From assembly GCA_012845835.1 (NCBI GenBank), contig JABAKD010000027.1:13934487-13998486 (forward strand): 64,000 nt of DNA, given 5' to 3'. This DNA is from Undaria pinnatifida (lineage: Eukaryota; Sar; Phaeophyceae; Laminariales; Alariaceae). Both the position numbers and the translations under genes were made by a program. The notes under the pieces were generated by a model. It did no database searches. It was given only the letters and a program-made list of their open reading frames with translations, and had not been told where the DNA came from. Positions 28,901-35,900 of this stretch are shown here, one piece after another (within the stretch, counting starts at the first letter, position 1; each line of letters opens with the position of its first letter).

Positions 28901-29234
28901 CACCGAACGTGTATCTAGTACTTGGTAGGGTATATAACCTTGAGTACTCGGGCACCAAACCTGGTTGTTTTAGCCCAGGGCAAACAGCCTACAAACTGCA
29001 CCGTTGCAACAATAACTAGTTAGCTCCAAACCTGCTGTCTCTCTTCCTGCTGCGATCCGAGTCCGACCTCGGCGAGCAGCCCTCCCAAACGTCCGCCCCC
29101 CGCTGCTCCCCGCACCGTCGCTGCTGCTGCCGCCCCCGCCCCCCCCGATGCCGCACGCCAAGAGTCCCTCGAAGCACCACCGGTGGCAGCTTTCCGTGCA
29201 GTCGGCAGCAACGCTAGTTGCGACGGTGCCGAGG
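1362..29234 (-). CDS. Rieske non-haem iron oxygenase, PAO/TIC55/PTC52-like (split gene, 13 visible exons)
   Basis: Joined exons (29234-29032, 28668-28546, 27124-26961, 26081-26013, 13508-13309, 12376-12287, 7074-6968, 4987-4893, 4631-4508, 3977-3834, 3562-3457, 2867-2748, 1438-1362) give 540 codons including the stop, with matching phase at all 12 junctions. Order of domains: Ala/Ser/Arg-rich leader (1-100), WYPVA, Rieske motifs [11 protein letters not shown] (~134) and CIYHGWEF (~155), IPQA, KLWVWPD, the iron motif [14 protein letters not shown] (E-x3-D-x2-H-x4-H, ~250), VLDGD with a likely distal Asp ligand, HTKDCSAC near 465, a hydrophobic segment (~485-500) and FVFVDYVHA at the end. This is the architecture of plastid-membrane pheophorbide a oxygenase relatives, which take electrons from ferredoxin; PAO opens the chlorin ring of pheophorbide a, while TIC55 and PTC52 act on other substrates. 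Substrate here is not decidable by eye. The start codon exon is uncertain. Length suits the family (about 500-540). Confidence 0.9.
2340..2409 (+). mobile_element. Short poly-C-tailed retroposon
   Basis: GGGATTCGAAGGTCTATG...GAAATGAGTATACGCCCCC, abutting LINE fragment 1. A further tail of the same kind ends at about 2280. Confidence 0.55.
2411..2735 (+). mobile_element. Non-LTR retrotransposon 3' fragment 1
   Basis: C-terminal part of a [25 protein letters not shown] to [35 protein letters not shown], ending in a stop and a poly-C tract. 5' truncated, lacking the zinc knuckle. It lies in the last oxygenase intron, antisense, with its tail about 25 bp from the splice donor. Confidence 0.8.
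2748..2867 (-). CDS. Oxygenase visible exon 12: membrane segment
   Basis: [20 protein letters not shown] then [19 protein letters not shown]: one or two hydrophobic helices that anchor the enzyme to the plastid membrane. Acceptor GCACAG|TT completes Val from exon 11. Donor G|GTAAGA lies about 25 bp from the end of an antisense LINE fragment. Confidence 0.87.
3131..3200. repeat. (GACCC)n microsatellite
   Basis: About ten units, decaying to GACCG; related tracts at 7978-8160 and 51640-51790. Confidence 0.9.
3457..3562 (-). CDS. Oxygenase visible exon 11: CxxC motif
   Basis: [35 protein letters not shown]. The HTKDCSAC motif is the C-terminal redox CxxC conserved in PAO, PTC52 and TIC55 relatives. 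Acceptor TGCAG|GGA, donor G|GTGGGC. Confidence 0.9.
3585..3790. repeat. Degenerate (GGGTA)n in oxygenase intron 10
   Basis: Fills most of the 271-bp intron between exons 10 and 11 and keeps a minus-strand frame open without being coding. Confidence 0.85.
3834..3977 (-). CDS. Oxygenase visible exon 10: YMPTDAD segment
   Basis: 48 codons, phase 0-0: [46 protein letters not shown]-x-PT-x-AD and the following RRW are typical of PAO C-terminal regions. Donor GAG|GTGGGT leads into a degenerate (TACCC)n intron that keeps the frame open by chance to 3,570. Confidence 0.9.
4508..4631 (-). CDS. Oxygenase visible exon 9: VLDGD segment, GC donor
   Basis: [32 protein letters not shown]. The Asp in LDGD is a likely third iron ligand. 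The only donor that joins to the conserved next exon (HIQ-ERDLL) is CAG|GCAAGA, a GC-AG intron. Acceptor GCGCAG after a T-rich tract. Confidence 0.88.
4893..4987 (-). CDS. Oxygenase visible exon 8: [10 protein letters not shown] block
   Basis: [20 protein letters not shown] continues to [11 protein letters not shown], matching the family block Y-x-VP-x-x-PG-x-x-R. Acceptor CTAG|CCG, donor AG|GTAAAC; phase 2 matches exon 9, giving RIFTRTCRNFF. Confidence 0.88.
6174..6269 (-). CDS. Candidate cassette exon inside oxygenase intron 7
   Basis: An open 32-codon, phase 0-0 segment between CCAG and AAG|GTGGGT in an intron that also joins phase 0 to phase 0. It would insert [19 protein letters not shown] and [10 protein letters not shown] without shifting frame. 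Family proteins lack this insert as far as I recall. It may be an alternative exon or chance. Confidence 0.3.
6729..6860 (-). mobile_element. Short poly-C-tailed retroposon
   Basis: Reverse copy with tail at 6729 and body containing GGGATGCGAGGGTCTATGG. Confidence 0.6.
6968..7074 (-). CDS. Oxygenase visible exon 7
   Basis: 35 codons after 2 nt: [16 protein letters not shown], then [16 protein letters not shown]. It corresponds to the family segment before the conserved VP-x-x-PG block. Acceptor ATGTAG|GC completes Gly from exon 6; donor GAT|GTGAGG, phase 0. Confidence 0.85.
7430..7565 (+). repeat. Abundant 130-bp dispersed repeat (CAGCTGTGAG / TTTGCAAGCTG family)
   Basis: CAGCTGTGAGTTCGACC, GAGCTGCGTGATACTCCG, ATATAGGTCAACGACTCCCC. 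At least 15 copies in both orientations: about 1045-1145, 6410-6535, 9130-9250, 17834-17960, 21262-21395, 24246-24316, 31772-31850, 32045-32150, 33605-33690, 40000-40075, 40318-40400, 41470-41590, 42353-42478, 46319-46440, 54545-54625, 54665-54810. No tail or inverted ends are clear. Confidence 0.75.
8335..8450 (+). mobile_element. 5'-truncated SINE tail
   Basis: Contains the 3' body (GTGACCC-x-x-x-ATCTGAGTTACG, GGGAGGGAGAAAG, ATGGGATGAGCAA) without the tRNA head. Confidence 0.6.
9130..9250 (-). repeat. 130-bp dispersed repeat, reverse copy
   Basis: GGGGAGTCGCCGACCTATAT to CGATCTCACAGCTGGAG. Confidence 0.75.
9340..9500 (+). repeat. Dispersed 150-bp element (CTCCGGCGGATGGGG family)
   Basis: Starts CTCCGGCGGATGGGGAAAAA, passes CACACTTCCACG and GTCGTGTGTCGATTTAAC, ends CTGGCGCACCCTTCGAATCC. 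The last part resembles a tRNA B box, so a SINE is possible. Other copies: 16255-16380 (reverse), 37716-37845, 63647-63800. Confidence 0.75.
9500..11870. other. No gene signal
   Basis: Part of oxygenase intron 6. Only short ORFs without recognisable content; scattered A/T runs and no clear repeat unit. Confidence 0.5.
11880..12045. repeat. 9/18-bp ATGATCTAT minisatellite
   Basis: Variants of ATGATCTAT/ATAATCTGT repeated about 17 times; both strands stay open (YDLY... and HIDYIDHID...) through periodicity alone. Confidence 0.85.
12287..12376 (-). CDS. Oxygenase visible exon 6: mononuclear iron ligands
   Basis: Two bases complete Asp, then [18 protein letters not shown] and DITMEKGQ. This supplies His ligands of E-x3-D-x2-H-x4-H, whose Glu and Asp start lie in exon 5. 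Acceptor GTTAAG, donor G|GTGAGG. Confidence 0.92.
12430..12545 (-). mobile_element. Short poly-C-tailed retroposon
   Basis: Reverse copy with GGGATGCGAGG and TGAGTACACCCCC; lies just upstream of oxygenase exon 6 in the transcript. Confidence 0.55.
13161..13312. repeat. (CCTC)n blocks beside exon 5 donor
   Basis: Three blocks separated by two copies of GAACTGAGAAAAGCAAAA-like spacer. The last block touches the splice donor of oxygenase exon 5. Confidence 0.85.
13309..13508 (-). CDS. Oxygenase visible exon 5: WVWPD and iron-site entry
   Basis: It encodes [20 protein letters not shown], then [19 protein letters not shown] and the first base of the Asp codon. Acceptor is CTTCAG at the edge of an AACGGTTTCATAACGG array; donor GTGAGG is the first unit of a (GGGA)n microsatellite. 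Two degenerate copies of its 5' half lie upstream in the transcript. Confidence 0.92.
13632..13717 (-). pseudogene. Degenerate copy of oxygenase exon 5 (5' half)
   Basis: Matches the 5' half of exon 5 (about 13421-13516), including the bases round the acceptor, but carries indels that break the frame after VVDGEL. Sits between AACGGTTTCATAACGG repeats. Confidence 0.8.
13819..13903 (-). pseudogene. Second copy of oxygenase exon 5 (5' half), open frame
   Basis: Reads [20 protein letters not shown] then TPEGVEAK, clearly homologous to [20 protein letters not shown] in exon 5. The frame is open but no clear donor follows and the acceptor AG is lost. Third member of an exon-fragment array with about 200-bp spacing. 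Confidence 0.8.
15116..15206. repeat. (CAG)n/(CGG)n triplet repeat
   Basis: Interrupted CAG and CGG repeats; a poly-Q/R frame results on the plus strand. Smaller CAG tracts at 14497-14520, 17117-17161 and 22620-22643. Confidence 0.85.
15704..15972 (+). mobile_element. TIR-MITE (CATGCTACGRTAGAGGTG family)
   Basis: Begins GCGTGCTACGATAGAGGTG and ends with the inverted form CTCTACCGTAGCACGTGCC. Internal hallmarks: a T-run, CCATGGCCTAGGTA, and CGACGATTTTGGG. Confidence 0.78.
16230..16380 (-). repeat. Dispersed 150-bp element, reverse copy
   Basis: Reverse copy with CCAGCTAGCGCTGG, CATGGAAGCGTGGTGAACTT and TTTTCCCCATCCACC. Confidence 0.7.
17834..17960 (+). repeat. 130-bp dispersed repeat
   Basis: CTCCAGCTGTGAGATCGAAC to ATATAGGTCGGCGACTCACC. 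Confidence 0.75.
19045..19390 (+). mobile_element. tRNA-derived SINE copy
   Basis: Head GTCGCCCCGGTGGTCT...AGTGGTTA resembles a pol III A box; the B box region is degraded. The body with GAACGCCTAGCAGCGTGGG and the tail GGGATGGAAAAAAG are shared with copies at 34.4 and 38.0 kb. Confidence 0.75.
20500..20760 (-). pseudogene. Possible degraded coding remnant, unidentified
   Basis: Two overlapping minus frames look protein-like ([20 protein letters not shown] and [20 protein letters not shown]), suggesting one frameshifted remnant. I cannot name a family. Confidence 0.25.
21262..21395 (+). repeat. 130-bp dispersed repeat
   Basis: CGAGCTGTGAGATCGAAG to AGTTCGGTGACTCCCC. Confidence 0.72.
21600..21738 (-). 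mobile_element. Non-LTR retrotransposon 3' fragment 2
   Basis: Only the last 45 codons ([19 protein letters not shown]...TKASNK) and the poly-C tail remain. It lies in the 12.5-kb oxygenase intron in sense orientation. Confidence 0.75.
22481..22728 (+). CDS. Open frame with poly-Q tract, possibly an exon
   Basis: [20 protein letters not shown], then [19 protein letters not shown]: hydrophilic, helix-like composition. It lies antisense in the large oxygenase intron and has no clear partner exons. Confidence 0.2.
22902..22990. repeat. (TAC)n trinucleotide repeat
   Basis: About 28 triplets, encoding poly-Leu or poly-Ser frames by chance. Confidence 0.9.
23550..23905 (-). mobile_element. Non-LTR retrotransposon fragment 3 with zinc knuckle
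   Basis: [20 protein letters not shown], then [20 protein letters not shown]: a C-x-C-x8-H-x4-C knuckle like that at the end of LINE reverse transcriptases. The frame breaks after LESS, and the 3' end with the tail is missing. Confidence 0.8.
24820..25310. repeat. AACGGTTTCATAACGG repeat array
   Basis: More than fifteen copies of variants of AACGGTTTCATAACGG, the same unit as at 13.5-14.3 kb. It lies near the other end of the same 12.5-kb intron. Confidence 0.75.
25890..25950 (+). mobile_element. Mini-MITE, 61 bp, TTAA target duplication
   Basis: Starts CCCCTTCACAAC and ends GGCTCTAAAGGGG, flanked on both sides by TTAA. An internal deletion accounts for the 20 missing bases relative to the 81-bp form. 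Confidence 0.8.
26013..26081 (-). CDS. Oxygenase visible exon 4: IPQA segment
   Basis: A 69-bp exon, too short for simple ORF finding. One base completes Gly, then [20 protein letters not shown]. It continues the family sequence YHGWEFxGDGKCxxIPQA. Acceptor TTGCAG, donor AG|GTGAAA, phase 2. The next intron is 12.5 kb. Confidence 0.88.
26430..26720. repeat. CAC/CCA-rich low-complexity tract
   Basis: CACCAC-rich on plus, giving long shadow frames rich in Thr/Pro/His (plus) and Gly/Val/Trp (minus). In oxygenase intron 3. Confidence 0.8.
26961..27124 (-). CDS. Oxygenase visible exon 3: Rieske [2Fe-2S] domain
   Basis: 54 codons plus 2 nt, with [35 protein letters not shown] and [11 protein letters not shown]. 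Cys and His of CPH and of CIYH are the four cluster ligands. Acceptor CGTCAG|CTG follows a degenerate (CCCGTC)n tract; donor is GG|GTGAGT. Its first 23 bases and the acceptor are repeated as an inverted copy at 26805-26834. Confidence 0.93.
27130..27340. repeat. Degenerate (GGGAC)n upstream of Rieske exon
   Basis: Read on the minus strand it is the C/T-rich tract before the acceptor of exon 3. A related inverted tract lies at 26745-26804. Confidence 0.75.
27611..27734. repeat. (CACCA)n pentanucleotide repeat
   Basis: About 24 units with one CATAC interruption. Confidence 0.95.
28440..28545 (+). mobile_element. Short poly-C-tailed retroposon at oxygenase exon 2 donor
   Basis: GTAGGAATGCGAGGGTGTACGG body and a tail ACACCCTCCCCCAC that runs straight into the antisense splice donor of exon 2. 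A second copy (28265-28355) lies beside it. Confidence 0.6.
28546..28668 (-). CDS. Oxygenase visible exon 2: WYPVA region
   Basis: 41 codons in phase 0 at both ends, with [18 protein letters not shown] followed by [18 protein letters not shown] is the conserved start of the mature part in PAO-family proteins. The acceptor CCCAG follows a pyrimidine tract; the donor is AAG|GTGGGG, formed against the poly-C end of an antisense retroposon. Confidence 0.88.
29032..29234 (-). CDS. Oxygenase visible exon 1: Ala/Ser/Arg/Gly-rich leader
   Basis: It reads [19 protein letters not shown]... to ...[10 protein letters not shown], a composition typical of a plastid transit region. The acceptor is a G-run ending CAG, with two bases completing a codon; the donor is CAG|GTTTGG in phase 0, which joins directly to exon 2. 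There is no ATG in frame, so a small 5' exon must lie further upstream. The tandem telomere-like array abuts its acceptor. Confidence 0.65.
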
Positions 29235-29269
29235 CTGCCCCCCCCAATAAAACTCGCGGAGAGAAACTG

Positions 29270-30400
29270 AAGGCTTCATGAAGCGGGAGCTGTCGAGTAT
29301 TGGAAGGGTAAGAGGAGGAGGGTCAGGGGGTTAGGGATAAGGTAAGGGGGCCAGGGTAGGGGGTTAGTGATAGGGAAATAGTGTTTAGGGTGGCATTATA
29401 GAGTTGTAAGAGGTTAGGGTGCGTTAGGGCCCCCCCGACAAAATCGCGGGGAAAACGTGACAGCTTCAGGAAGCGGGAGCTGTCCAGTTTTGGTAGGGTC
29501 AGGGGAGGAGGCATGGGGGGTTAAGGGTTAGGGGTTTAGGGTTATCGTTAAGGGGATTGTAATAGGGATTACGGTTAGGGGGTTAGGGTTTGCCCCCCCC
29601 CCGACAAAACCTCGCGGGGATAGTGGGAAAGCTTCATGAAGCAGGAGCTGTCGAGGTATTGGTATGGCTAGGGGAGGAGGGATAGGGGGTTAGGGTTAGG
29701 GGGTTAGTATCCGGGACTGCGGTTAGGGGATCAGGGTTACCTCCCCCCCAACAAAAACTCGCGGGGATAGTTGTGAAAGCTTCATGACGCGGGAGCTACC
29801 GGAGAATTGTTAGGGTTAGGGAAGGAGGTATCGGGGGTTAGGGTTAGGGGGTTAGTGTTAGGGGGTTTTAGTAGTAGGGAATTAGCGTTAGGGGGTTAGC
29901 GTTAGGGGGTTAGTATCGGCGGTTACGGTTAGGGAAGTTAGCCCCCCCAGAAAAAAAAACTCGCGGGGTAGTGTTAAATGAAGCGGAAGATGTCGGGGTA
30001 AGGGTAGGGATAGGGGGTTTAGGGCTTGGGGGCTAGCGTTAGGGGGCTAGTGTTAAGGGGTGAGTATTGGCGGTTATGGTTAGGGGGTTATGGTTAGGGG
30101 GTTAGGGTTAGCCTTCCCTCAACAAAACTCGCGGGGGTAATGTGAATGAATCGGGAGTTGTCGGAGTAAGGGTAGGGTTTGGGGGTTGGTGCTCGGGGGT
30201 TGGGGTTAAGGGGCTAGTATTGGCGGCTACGGTTAGGGGGCTAGGGTTAGCCCCCCCCCAACAAAACTCGCGGGGGTAGAGTGAATGAAGCGAGAGCTGT
30301 CGGAGTATGGGCAGCGTTTGTGGGTTAGGGTTTGGGGGTTAGGTTAAGAGAGGTAGGATTAGGGGGGTAGGGTTAGTGGGATAGGGTTAGGCGGTTAGGG
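29270..30400. repeat. Telomere-like minisatellite array
   Basis: Seven units of about 145-200 bp. Each has a C-run, AAAACTCGCGGGG, a TTCATGAA-containing block with GGGAGCTGTCG, then GGGTTAGGG-like repeats. The last unit ends at the acceptor of oxygenase exon 1. Confidence 0.8.
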
Positions 30401-31112
30401 TCCAGATTGAATCAGGGCGGCCATTGCGTAGAACTATTGGGAAACACGGATATGATACCAGCGGATAGTAATATCAACAGCAGCTGCTGTGCGAGCGCAC
30501 AGCTGCAGTATTTTGGCATGCCCTGCGCGCGTTTTTCGTTCAACGCATTGCCTTGCAGTTCGAACACACTTAAGCCCCAACCTGACAATAGTGGCCCAGC
30601 CTGCTTTGTGTTTCCGATATTCTGGAATCTTCATTTCGTCACTGCTACTATTGTTTACCTCACAAGTGAAAGATTGAACATAGGAAATCTGGAGTCTGTG
30701 GAACTGTATTGAATCGTAATATTTAAAAGGCGTGTTCATTCGAGGACAGCTGTAGTAAGTGATAAGAGGAAGTACGTGCAAACGTTGAACTTGGAGAAGG
30801 GCATTATTATTAATAGAGGCACGAAGCCTAAGACAGAGAGTACAGGAAGCTGGTTGGTGACCCACTGGCAGAAACTACTGCTGCTGCGGAGGATTATGGT
30901 TGAAGGGGCTGGCAGACTCTGTTTTGCCAGATTTACGAAGTACCTACTTCGTAGTAATCTCGAGAGGGCAGTGTGGATACACAGTATATTTGACATTTCC
31001 AACCAATACCCCAGTGATGCCATCAGGGGGCACTTCGACCGGTATTCTGTACCTGGGACTTGCACGATCGTACAAGGGCTCCGCTCCGCGGGCGGCTGAC
31101 GCCGCCCGCTAC

Positions 31113-31179
31113 GCTCGCGCAAGGCTAGGAAGAATGCAACTAAAAACATATGTAAAGGGGGCAGAAAGAAGAGACCCAT
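31113..31179 (-). CDS. Candidate first exon of oxygenase (signal peptide)
   Basis: ATG opens MGLFFLPPLHMFLVAFFLAL-RE, a convincing signal-peptide-like stretch, ending in phase 1 at C|GTAGCG, which would join exon 1 as ...REPSAPSQ. A signal peptide before a transit region would fit a secondary plastid. The donor is weak, so this remains a proposal. Confidence 0.28.
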
Positions 31180-32760
31180 GATTTGGTGCAAACAGCGATT
31201 TGATAATGCCAAGAGCTGCTTGTGCAGAGCGAATTGCCCTGTTGTGCTCAGCTGTGCTGTTTGCTTTTATTACCGGTGTCTGATCGGCCGTATGGGGGTA
31301 ATTTGCGTGGGGGGGAAAACAGGGGGCCGTGAAAGATCAAAAATGTAGAAAAAGAAAAAAGAGCAAAAGTAGTACTCCGTACACAACACGCATTATACCC
31401 GGTACTGCTCTATTTTCGAAAGAAAACACACAGCGCAGCGACACAGCACCGGCACCGCACCGCACGGCTCCGCACGGCTCCGCACGGCGCTACGCTGCGC
31501 TGCTGGGCTGTATATAGCCGGACTGATCTGAGCTGGGCGTGCATGTGATCCAACAGCGTATAGTATCTGATGGTATGTACAAACCTGGTGTAGTACCGGT
31601 ATGTACTATTGGCGTTTCGTATTTCGAACGAAGCTGGACAGCAAAGAAAAGCTGGGAAGGTTCCGCAAGTTATATGGAAGTTGGAGCTCTGAGGGGCAAT
31701 CCCTGAGAAAGACAAAATTAAGTAAGTCTATGGGTTAGGCTTAGGGATAGTTGGGCATGGTTACAATAAAGGTGAAAAACGTCAGCTATGACGGACGACC
31801 GAATGAATAGTTGAAACTCAACTCTGCAAGCTGCGTGGTACATCTGTATTTCGCTAATACACAGCAGTGTAGTTGCACAAAAATTACGAAAGGTCGTTCG
31901 CGCGTGTTGTACGATGGGAGAACACAATATTGCTTGCAATATTGTACGTAGGGCACGGGCGTGCAATACGTAGTCAATCTCAAGAAAAAAATCGTACCAG
32001 GTGCGTCGCTGTGGTGAGCCCCATCAATATGCAATGGTGGGGCGATACTCATATCTGCAAGCTGCGCGATACGTCGGCCGCGCGTTTTACAAATGGATTG
32101 CTCTTTGGAGATATGCAAGTCAATGCCCCCTGTTGATGCTGCCAGGCAATTTTACCCACAGGAGGGACTTCAGTCTTCAATCCATTTGTTCTTCGAGTTC
32201 AAGTTCAACCCTTGATTGTTCTGCCCCGCCAAAGAAAGGGAAGGACCACCCTGCCCGCCCTCCAGAACGGGAGGACGAGAAGAAAACTACGTTGGCAAGG
32301 CAGCCATACCCCCCATGCCGATATCCATCCTATGCGCAGTGCAGAATCCATTTTGCGGACATCCCCCCACGCGTTCTGTCCCGGACACACAGGAGAACGG
32401 TAGCAGCAGTTGGTACACTGATACCACCGGTATCAAACTTGAGACGAGAAACAAACGCAGTACGATATCTTCGGATGTGTTTCATTATACAAGGTACTTG
32501 GCCTCTGCTGTTGCAACCAGGTTGCAGCTAAATTTGTACCTGAAGAAAATGGCAAACGCCCGAGAACACGAGCACCAGTGGTCTCATTCTCTAGCCCCTC
32601 CGGCTTGTCCGTCTGTCTGCTCGTCAGTGTCGAGTTCAGTGCCTGTGTGCTGCAATTGAGCGGTCGTAGTGTTTATCGATGCTTTGCCCTACAGCAGCGG
32701 GATGAGTCGCCATCGGCGGGACTGTCAGATTCCATTCCGCAAGCAAAACGCCGTCTTCAG

Positions 32761-32957
32761 ATGTTGGAAACCCTCCACAGTTTGTTCGTGACGGCGCTTT
32801 GCTGCTTTGCTACCGCAGAGTGGGACAGCTTTGGTGTCGATGCGCTCGTCTTCACCGCCATGAATTCTCCTCCACCTGTGCGCAGAAGGAACCGTGCAGA
32901 TTCGTCCGAGAAAGTTGATTTTCTAGCTGGAGCAAGGGTGGAAGAGCAAGATTCCAG
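32761..32957 (+). CDS. Membrane gene exon 1 (candidate start exon)
   Basis: ATG starts [19 protein letters not shown], a signal-peptide or first-membrane-helix stretch, then a charged segment [17 protein letters not shown]. It ends at AG|GCAAGC, a GC donor of the same form as the one in the oxygenase gene; phase 2 fits exon 2. The frame is also open upstream, so this could be internal. Confidence 0.45.
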
Positions 32958-35900
32958 GCAAGCTTGAACCTTTGTTCCTTCGTGGAGTTACTACTGCTTT
33001 GTTGGTTCGCAACTATCAATAGCAACGCGCCACCTTCTGCGGTACAGATAGTCCAGCACTACGAACTACCTGGTGTCAACGAGCTTTCGGTGGTGATATC
33101 GTAGTGTTTTCAGTCTGGTACACTATGACGCCCATGAAGTGTACAAGGATGTCCCATACCCCAACCAGGTTGTCGGTGCTCTCCTTGCCGAATGTCAGGA
33201 TAGTAATACAAGCGGCACCATCTTCGTAAAAAGTTGCTGTTTTCGTATGGTGTACATAGGAGATTGCGATTCGTACAGGCGTCCCCGTTTTTTTTTCTTT
33301 TACTCATCCGAGGCTCATAATCCCATTTATTTTCTTGGCACTTTTTCTTTCTCCTTCTTCCTTCTTACTACAGAGTATAGTACCTTGTAGTATACGTAAC
33401 TCAGACCCGAGGTCACAAAGCAGGCTCTTTTCCCGTCTCGCCACAACGGTACGCGCCCTCGTTTTTATCGCGAGGAGATCCATCGCTTTCTTCCGTCGTC
33501 GACTCACGTCGAATTCTTGCTTACCCACGCTATAAAAGCGCTCTTCTTGGCAGTTGGTGTCTCTGGAAAAGCAAAAGTCTCCTTGCCGAGATTTCGCAAA
33601 AAATTGAAAACGTAAGCTGTGAGTACGAACGATTGAATGGTTGAAACTCAACTTTGCAAGGTCGCTGAGGGTAAATAATACTCCTTACGGGTTGAGCTGG
33701 AAAGTAGGCGTTATGACTTAAAAAAAAAAGCATGGCAGGCAAAGGGGCAAACTGTTCCAGGTTCAGTCCGTTGTCTGCTGCCGCTGCCGCGTAGCTGCCG
33801 CATACCGGTAACACGCGGGTATACCGTACTCTGGGGTTGCTCCCGCAAGTGCTCCTACAAGCTATTGATAGCAATCTTGCGAAAGCTGCGCATGTATGAT
33901 ACGATACATGAGTGCAAAACGAGAGCTGTCTGCGCGCGCTGCGTTCGTTTTCCATACGACGTGCAGGTGGACATGTACCATACTGCTGTACGTATTTATT
34001 TCGCTGCTCAGTGCGGTGCCCTTTGACAGGTTGTCTGTTGTACGTAGATGTTGTGGCTATCGGAGCTTGGTTTGTGCCTTCATTTCGTGGTGTGCGCAGA
34101 AGAAGCAGGTTCAAAAACTTTGAAAGTAAAAAGAGTAAGGGGAAACGAAAACACAGTCTAGGTAGGTCCCGGCCGTGATCGCTCCGGGAAAAAAATCCCT
34201 GTGGGCAATTAAGAGCTGAGAGTACTCTGAAAGACCAGAGAACCGCCGAGGGTGGCCCGCGAAAGCGTCGGCATTACAGTTAGTGAGTCTATCTTACCTG
34301 GCAGACTACAAGCGAGGCTTCGCCGCGGCGTTCTGCCGCTCGTACGCACGTAGTAGTCGATATATAGACGCCGGTAGATATGGGTTGGTGGTCTGGTGGT
34401 TACCCTCGAATACTACTAGCGTTGGTCCTTGAGTTCGATTCCCGCCGGGGTGAGATTTGACTTTTTAAATTGCAAAACTGCAAAAAAATAGGATCAATCA
34501 ACTGCCGAGAACGCCTAGCAGCGTGGGACGACGCAATTCGACGCGAGTCGACGAAGGAAGAAAGTGCTGAAATATTCTCGTGATAAAAAAGAAGGCACGT
34601 ACCGTAGTGCGGAGAGGTGAGGAGGGCCCACTATGTGACCCCGGATCTGAATTTCTACTGGGAGGGAACGCGAGAGGATAGTGCGAGGATAATTAATGGG
34701 ATGAAAAAAAAAGAAAAGAAAAGGCCAAAGCCCACACCCTTAATAGCGACAACAGTATGAACAGTACCGCAGTGCATAGCACAACGCACAGGAGCGCCAC
34801 GGCGGACGCATAGTGCTGCTGCGTGCCTGATAATATACTCGGCACCTAGGTAGCTTTACGTATATCCAACCCGTGCCAGGAGCACCGAAGGGGAGGAAGG
34901 CGCAGCACTCCCACCCACCACTTACATCCATTTCATGGGATGGGAGAACTTGTCTTTTGTCCTCTTGCAGTTTGCGCATGGCATTCAGAATGATCCCAAA
35001 GGTGTGATAATTAATAGTCCGTAGGGTACGTTCTGTAGGGTTCCCGCGTACCGAGTTTGGTTGTCATCGATGATACTGGCGCAGTAGTACATGCGGGGCC
35101 GGAAATAAGCTTGTTGGGATTAATGGAAACGGCCAAAAACAATCACGAATGAATTAGAACATGGTCGAGACTTGTTTTTGAAAATATTTTTTGTTACCGG
35201 ATTTTTTTTTCTGGACAACTTCCATACAGGTCGGCCAAGAGTTGGGGTTGTTGGCCTTGGGGTTACCCCCTTTAGAGCGCCGAAACCCCTCCCTGTACTA
35301 TTTTCAAGTAATTTCACCCCAAACACGGGTTTCAAGCATTGAAGGCGTTAGGGTTACAGTTAGTGTTAGTGTTAGGGTTAGGGTATGCACCCGGGCACCG
35401 GCGGAGTATCTTCACCACTAAACTCGCCCTTGAAATTTGAATAATCCATAGCCCGAGAAGAGGGAAGTGCGTTGTGGGATGTCGCGGTAGTTCGGGGGCT
35501 TGCTTTGATAAAAAGCCAGTTTCCGAGGGGTCGGGTGTTGGTGTGGCTGTCGTCGCAGTGGCTTGGTGGCCTCGCTTTGGCGAAGAAAGGTAAGGCACAG
35601 CACTCTCACTCGCCGCGTTCGTACGAAAGTAAAGCCGTGCTCTCTTCGCAGTTTGCTCGAGAAAAGTACGTAGACCTCGGTGAAATTGGTAATATTCCCA
35701 CTGCCAGAGCGCGAGCACTCTCACTCGCCCCTTTCGTACGAACGGAAAGCAGAGCTCTCTTCGCAGTTTGCTCGAGAAAAATACGTAGGCCTCGGTGAAG
35801 TTGGTAACATTCCCACTGCCAGAGCGCGAGACATCGCGGTAGGTGGCGAAGTCGCACAAAGCCTTGGGGGGTGGAATACTCGAAATATGTGGACTCTACT

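Noticed and set aside
29270-30400. True chromosome end
   Set aside because: TTAGGG-like units are degenerate, mixed with a longer unit and flanked by genes on both sides.
34375-34460. Functional tRNA gene
   Set aside because: A and B boxes are present but the stems do not fold, and the sequence continues into the shared SINE body.
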